From: Eriocheir sinensis
Lineage: Eukaryota > Arthropoda > Malacostraca > Decapoda > Varunidae
Direction: 5' to 3'
NCBI RefSeq assembly: GCF_024679095.1
Contig: NC_066517.1
Span: forward strand, 18,334,100-18,398,099
Length of the DNA stretch: 64,000 nt
Position numbers and translations under genes: made by a program. The notes under the pieces are model-generated. The model did no database searches and was not told the origin of the DNA. It saw only the letters and a list, made by a program, of their open reading frames with translations. Positions 12,311-25,004 of this stretch are shown piece after piece (the first letter of the stretch is position 1; each line of letters starts with the position of its first letter).

Positions 12311-12780
12311 CTTTTTCCTGCTTAGTACTAATTATAATTGTGTTTTGTAAGTGTTGTGTTGAAAGTATGAATTATGTTGTTTGCGGGACGAATATTAAAG
12401 CCCAGCTCTGAAAAAAAAATATATATATATAAAACGTGGAGATTAAACTGGAATATAATAGTGTTGCGTCGGTGTTTCTGGTAACTCTGGCTCACCGTAG
12501 AAATAATAATAATGATCATGATTAAGAGGAATGGTTGGACAAAAAAGTATAACAATTCTTTCACCGCTTCACCTGGCTCTGGCGCGGGGAGCTCATTTAG
12601 AATATGATGCGCACGCGAACACTTTTTTCTGCCCGTGCGTGATGACCCGAATGCAGGTTAAAAAAATTCCAATAATCACCGGAGTTACCTGGATCGGGAG
12701 GTATACGAGGAGGGTGCCCGAGGCCTTGTTTAGACACTGAGTTGCTTAAAGAATCAGTCACCGGTAGAGGGAGAAATTTA
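12311..12780. other. Mixed single-copy and duplicated sequence
   Basis: Unremarkable sequence to about 12650. The part at 12653-12700 is a diverged copy of 10822-10867. A 69-codon plus frame at 12531-12740 has no recognisable family. Confidence 0.5.
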
Positions 12781-12977
12781 TTCATAGTTAACATTCAGCA
12801 GGTGATAGATATAAGAACTATTCACCTGTAATTGAGAGGTTTGTGGCTCAGGTATGCAAATCGCTTTTCTAGGCTCTAATTATAGTCACAGGTAGAGAAG
12901 AGAAAGTTATTTGCAAAGTTAATCAGTCACGGGCAAAGAGATAAAGTTATTCATAGTTAACATTCAGCAGGTGATCA
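12781..12977. repeat. Degenerate CAGGTG-containing satellite, part 1
   Basis: Segments GTTAACATTCAGCAGGTGAT, ATTCACCTGTA and AGTCACAGGTAGAGAAGAGA recur here and again at 13262-13620, at loosely 130-180-bp spacing. Confidence 0.78.
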
Positions 12978-13265
12978 TTTCCTTCATTGTCTTTTTCACA
13001 ATCTTTTCATTTCCCTTCACAATCTTTTCCTTCATTATCTTTTTCACAATCTATTCATTCCTCTTCACAATCTTTTCCTTTATTATCTTTTTCACAATCT
13101 TTTCCTTCATATCTTTTTCACAATCTTTTCATTCCTCTTCACAATCTTTTCCTTTATTATCTTTTTCACAATCTTTTCATTCCCCTTCACAATATTCTCC
13201 TTCATTATCTTTTTCACAATCTTTTCATTCCCCTTCACAATCTTTTCCTTCATTATCTTTTCTAT
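12978..13265. repeat. CACAATCTTTTC minisatellite, copy 2
   Basis: Same unit as 10395-10800, here with a TTTTTCACAATC variant, interrupting the CAGGTG satellite. Confidence 0.88.
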
Positions 13266-13620
13266 TCTATTCACCTGTTATTGAGAGGTGTGTGACTCAG
13301 GTATTCAAATCGTTTTTTCTAGGCTCAAAATTTATAGTCACAGGTAGAGAAGAGAAAGTTATTTGCAAAGTTAACATCCAGTAGGTGAGATTCATGAGTA
13401 CATTCACCTGTATGGAAGGTACGTGGTTCAGGTTTTCAAATCGTTCTTCGAGGCACGAGTTATACAGGTAAAGAAGATAAATTTGTAAAGGTAGCATCGC
13501 ACAGGTAGGAGAGGCATGAGTTTATTCACTTATTAATGGGAGGTATGTAACTTAGGTGTACAAATCATTCCTCTAGGTTAGAATTATAGTAACCATCCAA
13601 CAGGTAAAAAGAGTCTATAG
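13262..13620. repeat. Degenerate CAGGTG-containing satellite, part 2
   Basis: Continues the unit seen at 12781-12977. Diverging copies grade into the 73-bp satellite that follows. Confidence 0.75.
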
Positions 13621-14234
13621 ATGGAAAATGTGTGATTGAGGTGTGAAAAAGATTGTCAGTCACCAAGTCAGCTTCCAACAAGTGATAGGTATTTGAAAGG
13701 TGTGTGACTAAAGGTGTGAAAAAGATTGTCAGTCACCAAGTCAGCATCTAAAAAGTGACAGGTATTTGAAGGGTGTGTAACTAAAGGTGTAAAGATTGTC
13801 AGTCACCAAGTCACCATCCAACAAGTGACAGGTATTTGAAAGGTGTGTGACTAAAGGTGTGAAGAAGATTGTCAGTCACCAAGTCACCATCCAACAAGTG
13901 ATAGGTATTTGAAAGGTGTGTGACTAAAGGTGTGAAGAAGATTGTCAGTCACCAAGTCAGCATCTAAAAAGTGACAGGTATTTGAAAGGTGTGTGACTAA
14001 AGGTGTGAAGAAGATTGTCAGTCACCAAGTCAGCATCTAAAAAGTGACAGGTATTTGAAAGGTGTGTGACTAAAGGTGTAAGGAAGATTGTCAGTCACCA
14101 AGTCAGCATCTAAAAAGTGATAGGTATTAGAAAGGTGTGAAGAAGATAAAGGCAGGCACCAAGTAACCATCACGTGGGGTAATGAGCTCCTTCACCCATA
14201 ATAGCATGTGCGACTGAGGCGTGAAAAAGATTGT
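13620..14234. repeat. 73-bp satellite array
   Basis: The anchor GATTGTCAGTCACC starts at 13651, 13724, 13794, 13867, 13940, 14013 and 14086, spacing 73 bp (one 70). The array continues after an inserted element at 14235-14457, so the last monomer is split. Confidence 0.96.
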
Positions 14235-14457
14235 GGTCGGTATTACAAGACACATTTGCTTCGCACATCATCTATTTCTGAAGGTCAAAGAGGGGGTCAA
14301 TCGGGTTCTAATGAGTGTTTCTTCAGGTTCATGGTACAGAGGAAGGGTCAAACTACAACCAGGGTGATAAAACTACCCCTGGAAATGCCCACAACTCCTA
14401 CGAAAGCCTTGTCAAATAGCTGTTCTTGGGAGGCGAAAATGTCTTATAAAACGACCC
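14235..14457 (+). mobile_element. MITE-like element, 223 bp, with TIRs and TSD
   Basis: The left end GGTCGGTATTACAAGACA and the inverted right end GGGTCGTTTTATAAGACA match at 12 of 18 positions, with a shared AAGACA. The 3-bp target duplication TGT flanks it (14232-14234 and 14458-14460). The left flank GATTGT and right flank CTGTCACCAAGTC rejoin into a normal 73-bp satellite monomer. No open frame encodes a transposase, so it is non-autonomous. A TGT duplication does not match the usual TWA of PIF/Harbinger, so I leave the superfamily open. Confidence 0.85.
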
Positions 14458-14600
14458 TGTCTGTCACCAAGTCAGCATCCAACAAGTGATAGGTATTTGA
14501 AAGGTGTGTAACTAAAGTGTGAAGAAGATAAAGTCATGCACAGATTAACCAACACGTGGGGCAATGAGATCCTTCACCCATAATAGCAGCGTCCCACCAG
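14458..14600. repeat. 73-bp satellite, right of the insertion
   Basis: Resumes with CTGTCACCAAGTCAGCATCC and then a block containing AACACGTGGGGCAATGAG that duplicates 14147-14205. Confidence 0.9.
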
Positions 14601-14890
14601 CGAGGCAACCGGCGGGCCCTCACACTCTCTCAGGCGGCCACTCGTCGAGGCACCCGCGTCTCCCCGTGAGTGGATGCCTGAGATTCTTGTGCTTAAACTG
14701 CTTCTTTGATGTGCCGGAGATGAGATTCCGAGTGCAGTATTGCCAACTGTACCCCCCACGACCCCCATCTCCTCCTCCTCCTCCTCCTCCACTCTTTTTT
14801 TCCCTCTCTCACTTCTCTGCTCCAGTTTCTTTCATCCTCCTCCACATTTTTGCTTCTTCACTCCCTTCACCTCTCTACTAGTCGTCTTCT
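14601..14890. other. Single-copy sequence then CTC tract
   Basis: GC-richer mixed sequence to 14755, then CTC triplets (14769-14790) and pyrimidines. No gene recognised. Confidence 0.5.
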
Positions 14891-15640
14891 TTAACCTCTT
14901 TTCCTACTCCTCCTCCTTTAGTTCCTTCACCTCTTTACTTCTCATTCTCTAACCTCTTGTCCTCCTCCACCTCCTTCTTCATTCCCATCTCCACCTCTCT
15001 ACTTCTTTTATTAACCTCTTCTCCTTCTTCATCTCCTTCATTCCCATCTCCACCTCTCTACTTCTTTTATTAACCTCTTCTCCTTCTTCATCTCCTTCTT
15101 CATTCCCATCTCCACCTCTACTTCCATTTTTAACCTCTTCTCCTTCTTCATCTCCTTCTTCAGTCCTATCTCCACCTCTCTACTTCTTTTATTAACCTCT
15201 TCTCCTTCTTCATCTCCTTCTTCATTCCCATCTCCACCTCTCTACTTCATTTTTAACCTCTTCTCCTTCTTCATCTCCTTCTTCATTCCCATCTCCACCT
15301 CTCTACTTCATTTTTAACCTCTTCTCCTTCTTCATCTCCTTCTTCAGTCCCATCTCCACCTCTCTACTTTTTTTTTAACCTCTTCTCCTTCTTCATCTCC
15401 TTCTTCAGTCCTATCTCCACCTCTCTACTTCTTTTATTAACCTCTTCTCCTTCTTCATCTCCTTCTTCAGTCCCATCTCCACCTCTCTACTTCTTTTATT
15501 AACCTCTTCTCCTTCTTCATCTCCTTCTTCAGTCCCATCTCCACCTCTCTAATTTTTTTTTTACTTTTCCCCCTTCTCCATCTCCTCTACTTTTTTTTAA
15601 CCTCTTCTCCATCTCCTTCTTCAGTCCCATTTCCACCTTT
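14891..15640. repeat. ~60-bp polypyrimidine minisatellite, ~11 copies
   Basis: Units CCATCTCCACCTCTCTACTT, TTTTATTAACCTC, TTCTCCTTCTTCATCTCC repeat every 59-62 bp from about 14985 onwards. Confidence 0.95.
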
Positions 15641-16430
15641 CTACTTCTCCTTCTTTACCTCTTCTCCACCTTCTCCTCCTCTTCTGGCTTCTCATCCTCC
15701 ATCCCAACAGCTTTTCCTCTATTTCTCTCCTCTTCCACCCTACCTCCTCCTCCATCCCATCTCCCCTTCCCCAGCCCTTCACCCCAATCTCTCTACGTGC
15801 CCCGCCCATCACACCCCATCACCCCTCTTCCAATATCCTTTGAGAGTACAGTCTTTCCTCTTTCCCTCCCTCCTGCCTCCTTTTCCGCCTTCCTGTCCTT
15901 CTCTCCCTTCCCTCTTCCACTTTTTTTTCTTTTTCGTCCAGCTCCATCCTCTCCACCTCCCCTTCCACTCATGTTAATTCCATCTCCTCCTCTTCCTCAT
16001 CATCATCCACTTTCCTATATACTTTCTCTACTTCCCTTCACATCCTTTCTTTTGCCTTTTATTTTTTTCTTCCACTCTCCCATCGTTTTCTATCTTTTCC
16101 ACTTTTCCCTTCTTTTTCCTTTCTCCATCCTCTCTCAGTCTCCCTCCCCCTTTCTTTCACTCTCCCTCCCTCCTTTCTCCCTCCCTTCTTTCTCCCTCCC
16201 TCCTTCTTTCACTCTCCCTCCATCCTCTCTCACTTTTCCTTCCTCCTTTCTCCTTCCCTCCATTCTCTCCCCATCCTCTCTCACTCTCCTCTCTCCTTCT
16301 CCTCATTCTCCCTATCCCTCCTCCTTTCCCTCTCCCTCCTCTTCTCCCTCTTCCTCCTCCTTTCTCCCTCTTCCTCCTCTCCCTCCTCCTCCTCCCTCTC
16401 CCTCTCCCCTGCTTTCACGCTACCCACCTA
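15641..16430. repeat. Polypyrimidine block
   Basis: C/T-rich plus strand with local CTCCCTCC and TTCTCCCTCC periodicity. A 214-codon serine/proline/leucine frame is compositional only. Confidence 0.85.
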
Positions 16431-16438
16431 ACCTGAAG

Positions 16439-16491
16439 TGACTTGGCCGCCTTACCTTCTCTCGGCCTTGGTCTGGGTCGCGGTGTCTCAG
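16439..16491 (+). other. Possible short exon (speculative)
   Basis: A 53-bp island of ordinary complexity lies between an AG preceded by hundreds of pyrimidines and a consensus donor, CAG followed by GTAACC at 16492. In one frame it reads TWPPYLLSALVWVAVSQ, hydrophobic like a signal peptide, but there is no ATG and an in-frame TGA lies just upstream. No flanking exons are visible. It may be chance. Confidence 0.15.
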
Positions 16492-16531
16492 GTAACCTCT
16501 TCAGACGCACAAGTTAATCTTCTTACGTTTC

Positions 16532-16534
<3 letters not shown>

Positions 16535-16591
<57 letters not shown>

Positions 16592-16680
16592 GGGGGAGGA
16601 AGGCAGGAAGGGGGAAGGGGGAAGAAGGCAATGGGGGGGGGGGGGGTGGCTATGTGTGTGTGTGTGTGTGTGTGTGTGTC
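16535..16680. repeat. (GT)n, G-rich insert, (GT)n
   Basis: GT run 16535-16591, then several G runs ending in a run of 14 G (16633-16646), then a second GT run 16654-16680. Confidence 0.95.
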
Positions 16681-16729
16681 AAGTTGTGTGGGAAAACTTT
16701 AAAAAATAGCTCGGTTTTTATTTTTTTTG

Positions 16730-18760
16730 TCTTTCTTTTTTTTATTAGATCTTGGTTTTGCGTTTCTCTTCCTCCTCCTGTTTCTCTTTCTTCTCTTCTC
16801 TCTCCTCACCTCTTTCTTTCTTTCCCTCCTCCTCCTCCTCCTCTTAATTGCTTGTTTTCTTTTCTCCTTCTTCTCTTTCTTCGTGTGTCCCAGCTCTCAT
16901 ATTTTCGACTCCTCCACTTTTTTTCCTGTTCTTTATTCTACTTCACCTTTTATCACCTCTTCGTTATTTATTTTCTCGCCCTTATCCTCGTTCTCGTCCT
17001 CCTCCTCCTCCTCCTCCTCGTCTTCCTCCACGTCCTCTTCGTCCTCGTCCTATCCTCTTCGTTCTTGCCCCCGTCCTCCTCCTCCTCCTCCTCCTCCTCC
17101 TCCTCCTCCTCTTTTTCTCCTAATTTTCTTCTTACGTGTATGTGTCAGGTTGTGTGGACTCCTTTTAAAAATACTTGAGTTCACTTCTTTTCCTCCATTT
17201 TCCTCTTTTTTTTCTCCTCTTCTTCATCTTTTTCCTCCTCTATTATATTTTATTTTATCTGGTTCCCTTTTTTTCTCCTCCTCTTCGTCTTTTTCCTCCT
17301 CTGTTTTATTTTATTTAATCTGCATCCTTTTTTTCTCCTCTTCATCATTTTTCTTCCTTTTATTTTATTTTATCTGCTTCCCTTTCTTTATCATCAAGGT
17401 CCCTCTTCTTTCTTTCATTATTTCCTCTTTTTTTTTTTCCTCCATTTTTTTTCCTAGTTTTTATTTTTGGGGGTTCCTTTTCTTCTCTTCACCTTCCTCT
17501 CAGTCTTCTCCATTTTCTCCCTTCTTTGTTCCTCGTCGTTTCTTTTCTTCTTTTTCTTCACCTCCAACTTCGCCTCTGATTCCTCCTCCTCTTCTTCCTT
17601 CCTTCTCCTCCACCTTTTTCTTCTCCTCCCCTCTCCCTTCCCACACTTTCTTTTCTTCCTCCTCTTCCTCCTTGTTATCTTTCCTTTTTTCTTCCTTCGG
17701 TATATTTTCTTTCTTTTCATTATTTTTCACAACTTTTTTCTTCCCTCATCCTCCGAGTTTTCTTCCTCCTCCTCCTCCTCCTCCTCCTCCTCCTCAGATT
17801 TTCTTCCCTTTCTTCTCCTCCTCGTATTTTGTTTCTTCTCCTTCCCATCCTTCTCGTCTTATTTTTCTTCTTTTCTTCAGCATATTTTCTTCTTTTTTTC
17901 ATTTTTTCACAGTTTTCTTTCCCTTCTCCGAATTTTCTTCTACTCCACCTCCTTCTTGTCTTATTTTTCTTCTTTCCTCAGCATATTTTCTTCCTTTTTT
18001 CCACATTTTCCTTCGCCTCCTCCTGTTGTTCTTCTTCTCCACCTCCTCCTCTTCTTTTTTTCTTCTTCTCTACCTCCTCCTCCTCCTCCTCCTACTACTA
18101 CTTTTCTTCTTTCCTCTGCTTATTTTCTTTCTCTTTCATCTTTTTCTACAGTTTCCTTTCCCTCCTCCTATTTGTCTTCTTCACCTCCTCCTGTCTTTAT
18201 TATTCCTTCATTCAGTATATATTCTTCTTTCATTTCTTCTTTCCTCCTATTCCTTTTCCTCAACTTTTCCTTCACTTTTTTCCCCTGATTTTTCTTCTTT
18301 TCCCTCTCCTCCTACCCGTCCTATTTTTCCTCCTCTTTTTCAGTATCTTTTTTCCCTTTATTTTCCACAGCCTTTTCCTTCCCCTCTTCCTCCGAATTTT
18401 CTTCTCTTCTTTCTCCTTCTCGTCCTATTTTCTTCCTCTTTTTCAGTATCTTTTTTCTTTCCTTTCTTTTCCACAGCCTTTTCCGTTCTCTCTTCCTCCG
18501 ATTTTTCTTCTATTCTTCCTCCTTCTCGTCCATTTTTTTCCTTCTTTCCTTCAGAATCTATATAGTTTTCCTTCGACATCTTTTGCACATTTTACGTTCC
18601 TTTTCACAGTTTTTTTCTTCTTTTTCTTCTTCTTCTCCTCTTCTGTTTTTTCATCCCTTCTTCTCTCCTCCTCCTCCTCCTCCTCCATGATGGCCTGTCC
18701 ACCACCATCTCCACTCTTTTATCCTCACCGTCAACACCATTAATATCGTTCTCGCAGGAC
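16730..18760. repeat. Polypyrimidine block (~2 kb)
   Basis: About 2 kb almost entirely C/T on the plus strand with embedded CTC/TCC tracts (near 17001, 17080-17110, 17763-17795, 18075-18100). A 612-codon frame is composed of S, F, L and P only and is not a gene. Loose repetition of CAGCATATTTTCTT segments near 17697, 17878 and 17978 suggests decayed tandem units of about 100-180 bp. Confidence 0.9.
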
Positions 18761-18792
18761 CTCAAAATGTTTACCTGAAATCCCCCACAGGT

Positions 18793-18946
<154 letters not shown>

Positions 18947-19100
18947 CTTTTTTGTTGAATTTTTTGCTGTTTTATTCTTCTATTTCTTTCTTAATTCTGA
19001 TTTCTCACTTTTTCTTTCATTTTCTTTCTTTCCTTCTTTTTCTTTTCTTTTTTTCTTTCTTCTCTCTTCCTTTTCTGTTTTCTTTCCTTCTTGATGCATA

Positions 19101-19582
<482 letters not shown>

Positions 19583-19770
19583 TTACCTTACCTTACCTTA
19601 CCTTACCTAACCTTACATTACCTTACCTTACCTTACCTTACCTTACCTTGCCTAACCTTACCTTAACTTACCTGATCTTACCTTACCTTACCTTACCTTT
19701 CCTTGCTTTGCCTTACCTAACCTTACCTTACCCTATCTTATCTTATCTTACCTTACCTTACCTTACCCTA
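19583..19770. repeat. (CCTTA)n pentanucleotide tract
   Basis: About 185 bp of CCTTA units with some CCTAA and ATCTT variants. The unit is not the arthropod telomere unit (TTAGG/CCTAA), although a few CCTAA pentamers occur. Confidence 0.93.
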
Positions 19771-20132
19771 CCAACCTACCTACGTAACCACCTATTTACC
19801 TTCCCGTCAACCTACCTTTCCCTCGCCTGGCATACCAATTTCCCCCTTCTTACCTTTCACTACTCAGGTAACACTTCAACTCCTTAACCTTACCCCTTCG
19901 TCACCTCTCCCTATGACCCTCGAGCTCGTAATCAACCAAGATCTAAAAAGTAACATTAGGCCTATCACCCCTAGGAAAAAACGTGGAAATAACCCTCGTG
20001 GCGCCGTGTCTTATATCAAGGGGAGGCGTAAAAAGGTCCTCGGGAAATATGTCATCGTTGTGGGTCGGCCAGAAGAGCATCCTCCCCATTAGGGCCTGGA
20101 AATAAAGCATCTGTGGGGAAGTTATCCAGAAC
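19771..20132. other. Single-copy sequence with unassigned frame
   Basis: A 75-codon minus-strand frame (19943-20170) has balanced amino-acid composition, unlike most frames in the window. I recognise no family and its 5' part overlaps a MITE-like element, so I do not call a gene. Confidence 0.35.
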
Positions 20133-20359
20133 GGGCCCGCGTCCTCCAACCTTCCGGCGCCCAGACTCACACACCCACATTTGACAAGGCTTTCCTAGGA
20201 GTTACGGGCATTTCCAGGGGTAGTTTTATGACCCTGGTGGTAGTTTGATCATTCTTCTGTGGCGTGAATGCAAGAAAACCCTCATTAGACCTCGATTGAT
20301 CTCCTATTCGGCCTTTGGATATTGTTGATGTGAGAAGCGAGTGTTTGAGAATACCGACC
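20133..20359 (-). mobile_element. MITE-like element copy (same family as 14235)
   Basis: The minus strand begins GGTCGGTATTCTCAAACA and carries the internal words AATGAGGGTTTTC, ACTACCACCAGGGTCATAAA and CTACCCCTGGAAATGCC found in the 14235 copy. The full length of about 227 bp fits if the other end is the degraded GGG at 20133. No target duplication is visible. Confidence 0.72.
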
Positions 20360-20760
20360 CTGGCGAGAGAAAACGGGACCGCCTGGGCTGGCTGGCTGGC
20401 TGCGAGAGAATAGATGGGAAGGTTAGGCAGTGGTGTCCTGACTCTCGGAGGGATAGTACGTGTGTCTTTCGCCTCCGCACTCCCTCCTCGGGGCTCTCCG
20501 TCTCTCCCAGTGAAAGTATTGCCGTGAAGATAAGGTGACGTGCTGACTTGTGTTGCGTGCGGCTCTCAACTGGTCCTGGACGCTGTGTTGGTGGTGTTGC
20601 AGGCCCACGAGTGTTGCAAGACGAGGTTTTGAGCCGAGAAACACACACACACACGCACATACTGACCCTGGCTGACACACACACACGCACACACGTAAGC
20701 CGAAGTCCACTGGAATTAGAGCGACTGTGAATGCATTTTTAATCCTGTGACCTTATTAGC
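20360..20760. other. Single-copy, CpG-containing sequence
   Basis: Normal-complexity sequence with many CpGs and short CA tracts near 20640 and 20676. Short frames on both strands; no family recognised. Confidence 0.45.
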
Positions 20761-20795
20761 TTCGGTTTCTCTCTCTAATTTACTCTCTCTACTCT

Positions 20796-20935
<140 letters not shown>

Positions 20936-21093
20936 CGGTAATGTTCCAAGGAATTTTCACCTGACTGACGCGTGAAAGGAACACTGCAACATTCACGGTC
21001 GTATTGATGGTGTACAGTGACGACCTGATGGTGACGATAGTGACGCTCCTCATGTTCGTTCTGCAGTGATATGGTGAGTAGTGACCGTAGAAT

Positions 21094-21126
<33 letters not shown>
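21094..21126. repeat. (TAG)n microsatellite
   Basis: About 33 bp of TAG units. Confidence 0.95.
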
Positions 21127-21128
<2 letters not shown>

Positions 21129-21196
21129 CTGGATTGTGTGTGTATGTGTTGTGGAGTTGGTATTGAAAGTAGGTATGGGGATTTATTCATTTATTT

Positions 21197-21198
<2 letters not shown>

Positions 21199-21270
<72 letters not shown>
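21199..21270. repeat. (GT)n microsatellite
   Basis: Perfect GT run of about 72 bp. Confidence 0.97.
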
Positions 21271-21272
<2 letters not shown>

Positions 21273-21344
21273 ATAATGAAGCAATTAGTGTTAACTTTAA
21301 GGTGTTTATCCGCGTGTACCATAATTGAGTTTACCTTTTAATAT

Positions 21345-22947
<1,603 letters not shown>

Positions 22948-23500
22948 TTCGACCCTCATTCTTTCCCTTACTTCTTCCTTCTTCCTCAGCCTCTTCCTCC
23001 TTCCTTTCCTTCTTCCCTCCTTTTCTAATTTTCTTCCTCCTTCCTTTCTTTCCTTTTTCCCTCCTCTTTTAATTCTCTTCCTCCTTCCTTCGTCCCTCCT
23101 TTCCTTCTCGTCTTCCTCATTTCTTCCTTCTTTAGCTTATCCTGTTCACATTCCTTCTCCCTTTCCTCCCTCCCTCATTCCTTCCTTCTTCCCTACTTCC
23201 TTCATCCTCTCCCTCACTCCGACTCTTTCCTTCCTCCCTTCTTTGCTCCCTTCATTCTTCCCTCTCTCTTACCGTCTCCCTCCCTCCCTCTCGTCTCATC
23301 TTTTCCCTCATCCCTTTCCTCATCCCTTTCCTCTCTCCCTCCTTCATATCTTTCCTCCTTCCCTTCTCTCCCTCTACCTTCCCTTTGTTTCCTCTTTCCC
23401 TCGTATTCTCCCCTCTTCCCTCAACCTCTCCTCTACTCCTTTCCTCTTACCTTCATCTCTCCTTTCCTCCCTTCCTTCCCTCCCTCCCTCACAAAAGCTT
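22948..23500. repeat. Polypyrimidine block
   Basis: TTCC/CCTCC-rich plus strand, with TTTCTTCCTCCTTCC-like segments repeating loosely. Confidence 0.85.
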
Positions 23501-23596
23501 CACGGGTACATAATTAATCAGAAGGTGGCAGTCAAAAAATTAATTATCAGACAAAGGGTTACTGTTTTCTCTGCTCGTTTTTTTGTCGACTTTCAA

Positions 23597-23806
23597 AATT
23601 CCAAGAGTTAGTGTATCACGGTCACTGGCGGATGAGGAATTCCAAGAGTTAGTGTATCACGGTCACTGGCGGATGAGGAATTCCAAGAGTTAGTGTATCA
23701 CGGTCACTGGCGGATGAGGAATTCCAAGAGTTAGTGTATCACGGTCACTGGCGGATGAGGAATTCCAAGAGTTAGTGTATCACGGTCACTGGCGGATGAG
23801 GAATTC
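23597..23806. repeat. Perfect 41-bp tandem array, 5 copies
   Basis: AATTCCAAGAGTTAG starts at 23597, 23638, 23679, 23720 and 23761, exactly 41 bp apart. The repeats appear identical to the base, and the word AATTC closes the array at 23802. There are no spacers, so it is not CRISPR. Identity implies very recent expansion. Confidence 0.98.
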
Positions 23807-23939
23807 GTTTAAATGGATGACATGCAGACTGGCTGGATGATTTTTTGTTGTTGTTTTTTATGGTAGATTTTTCTTCTTCGTTTACTTTTATGTGGATGTT
23901 TGTTTGGGTGTGTGTGTTTGTTTGTTTGTTTGTGTTTGT

Positions 23940-23944
<5 letters not shown>

Positions 23945-23983
<39 letters not shown>

Positions 23984-24015
23984 ACGTTATATCACAATTC
24001 ATCATCTGTTACATT

Positions 24016-24055
<40 letters not shown>

Positions 24056-24136
24056 ACGGTCAGATCAATGCAATTACGAAATCAGGGAGAAAAAAAACCC
24101 AATTCGTGTAAAAGACTTGACAGTGATGCAGTGCTT

Positions 24137-24169
<33 letters not shown>
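23945..24169. repeat. (GT)n, (CA)n, (GT)n cluster
   Basis: GT run 23945-23983, CA run 24020-24053 and GT run 24139-24169. The first two are complementary and could fold back. Confidence 0.95.
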
Positions 24170-24170
<1 letters not shown>

Positions 24171-24212
24171 AACGACTACAACAACAACCACACGCTTGCT
24201 CTGGGCGAAAGG

Positions 24213-24600
24213 TTTGGTGTAGGTTTTTTTTTTTTTTTTTTCCTTTTATTCTTTTTTATATTTTTTGTTCTTTTTTTCTCTGAGGGAAACTTTGGATGGT
24301 GAACGGGCCTTGGCGTCTGTGTCTGTGTGTCTGTCTGTCTGTGTGACGGTGGTTTCTGTGTGTGTGTAGCTGTATTTAATTTCCCTTTCTTTCCTTCTGT
24401 TTATTTTTCGTGATTCTTGTGTTTTCTTTTATCTGTTTTTTTTATGTGTCTGTTTCCTTGTCTGTTCAGCTTTTATAACGTGTTTTGTACGTGTCTGTTT
24501 CTGTGTTCTGTGTCTGTTCGTGTTCTGTATCTATTTTCCGTTTATGTAGTTTTTTTGTCTTATTGGTGTTCTTTTATATAACTATCTGTTCTCCCTCTGT
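24213..24600. other. T-rich spacer
   Basis: T run at about 24222-24241, then TGTCTGT-rich sequence. No gene recognised. Confidence 0.6.
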
Positions 24601-24990
24601 TATATGGATTCTATGAGTAGCTATATCACTGTTTTTATATGATCTACGTCTATTTTCCGTCTATTTTATCCATTCTATGAGCCGCAGTAAGTGATTTTAT
24701 CTGATCCGTGTCTATTCTCCTTCTATTTTATGTATGCTACGAGTCTTTTCAGTGTTTTTATCTAATCTGTATCTATTCCTGTATCTGTATCCGTCTGTTT
24801 TATGTGTTTTATCTGATGTGTCTATTCTCCGTGTATTTTATGTATGCCACGAGTCTTATCAGTGTTTTTTTTTATCTAATCTGTATCTGTATCTGTATCT
24901 CCGTCTGTTTTATGTGTTTTATCTGATGTGTCTATTCTCCGTGTATTTTATGTATGCCACGAGCCTTATCAGAGTTTATATCCAATCTGC
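24600..24990. repeat. 110-bp tandem repeat, 3-4 copies
   Basis: TCTATTCTCC recurs at 24711, 24821 and 24931 with associated TTTATGTATGC and ACGAGTCTTATCAGTG segments. A decayed extra copy lies at 24590-24700. Confidence 0.92.
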
Positions 24991-25004
24991 GGCTGTTCTG
25001 TTAA

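Noticed and set aside
16727..18565. 612-codon plus-strand frame
   Set aside because: Composed nearly only of S, F, L and P from polypyrimidine DNA. Overlapping frames are equally open, and there is no domain or splice evidence.
19583..19770. Possible interstitial telomere
   Set aside because: The main unit is CCTTA, not the arthropod CCTAA/TTAGG. The few CCTAA pentamers are scattered variants.
23597..23806. CRISPR-like direct repeats
   Set aside because: The 41-bp repeats are contiguous with no spacers, and the window is eukaryotic.
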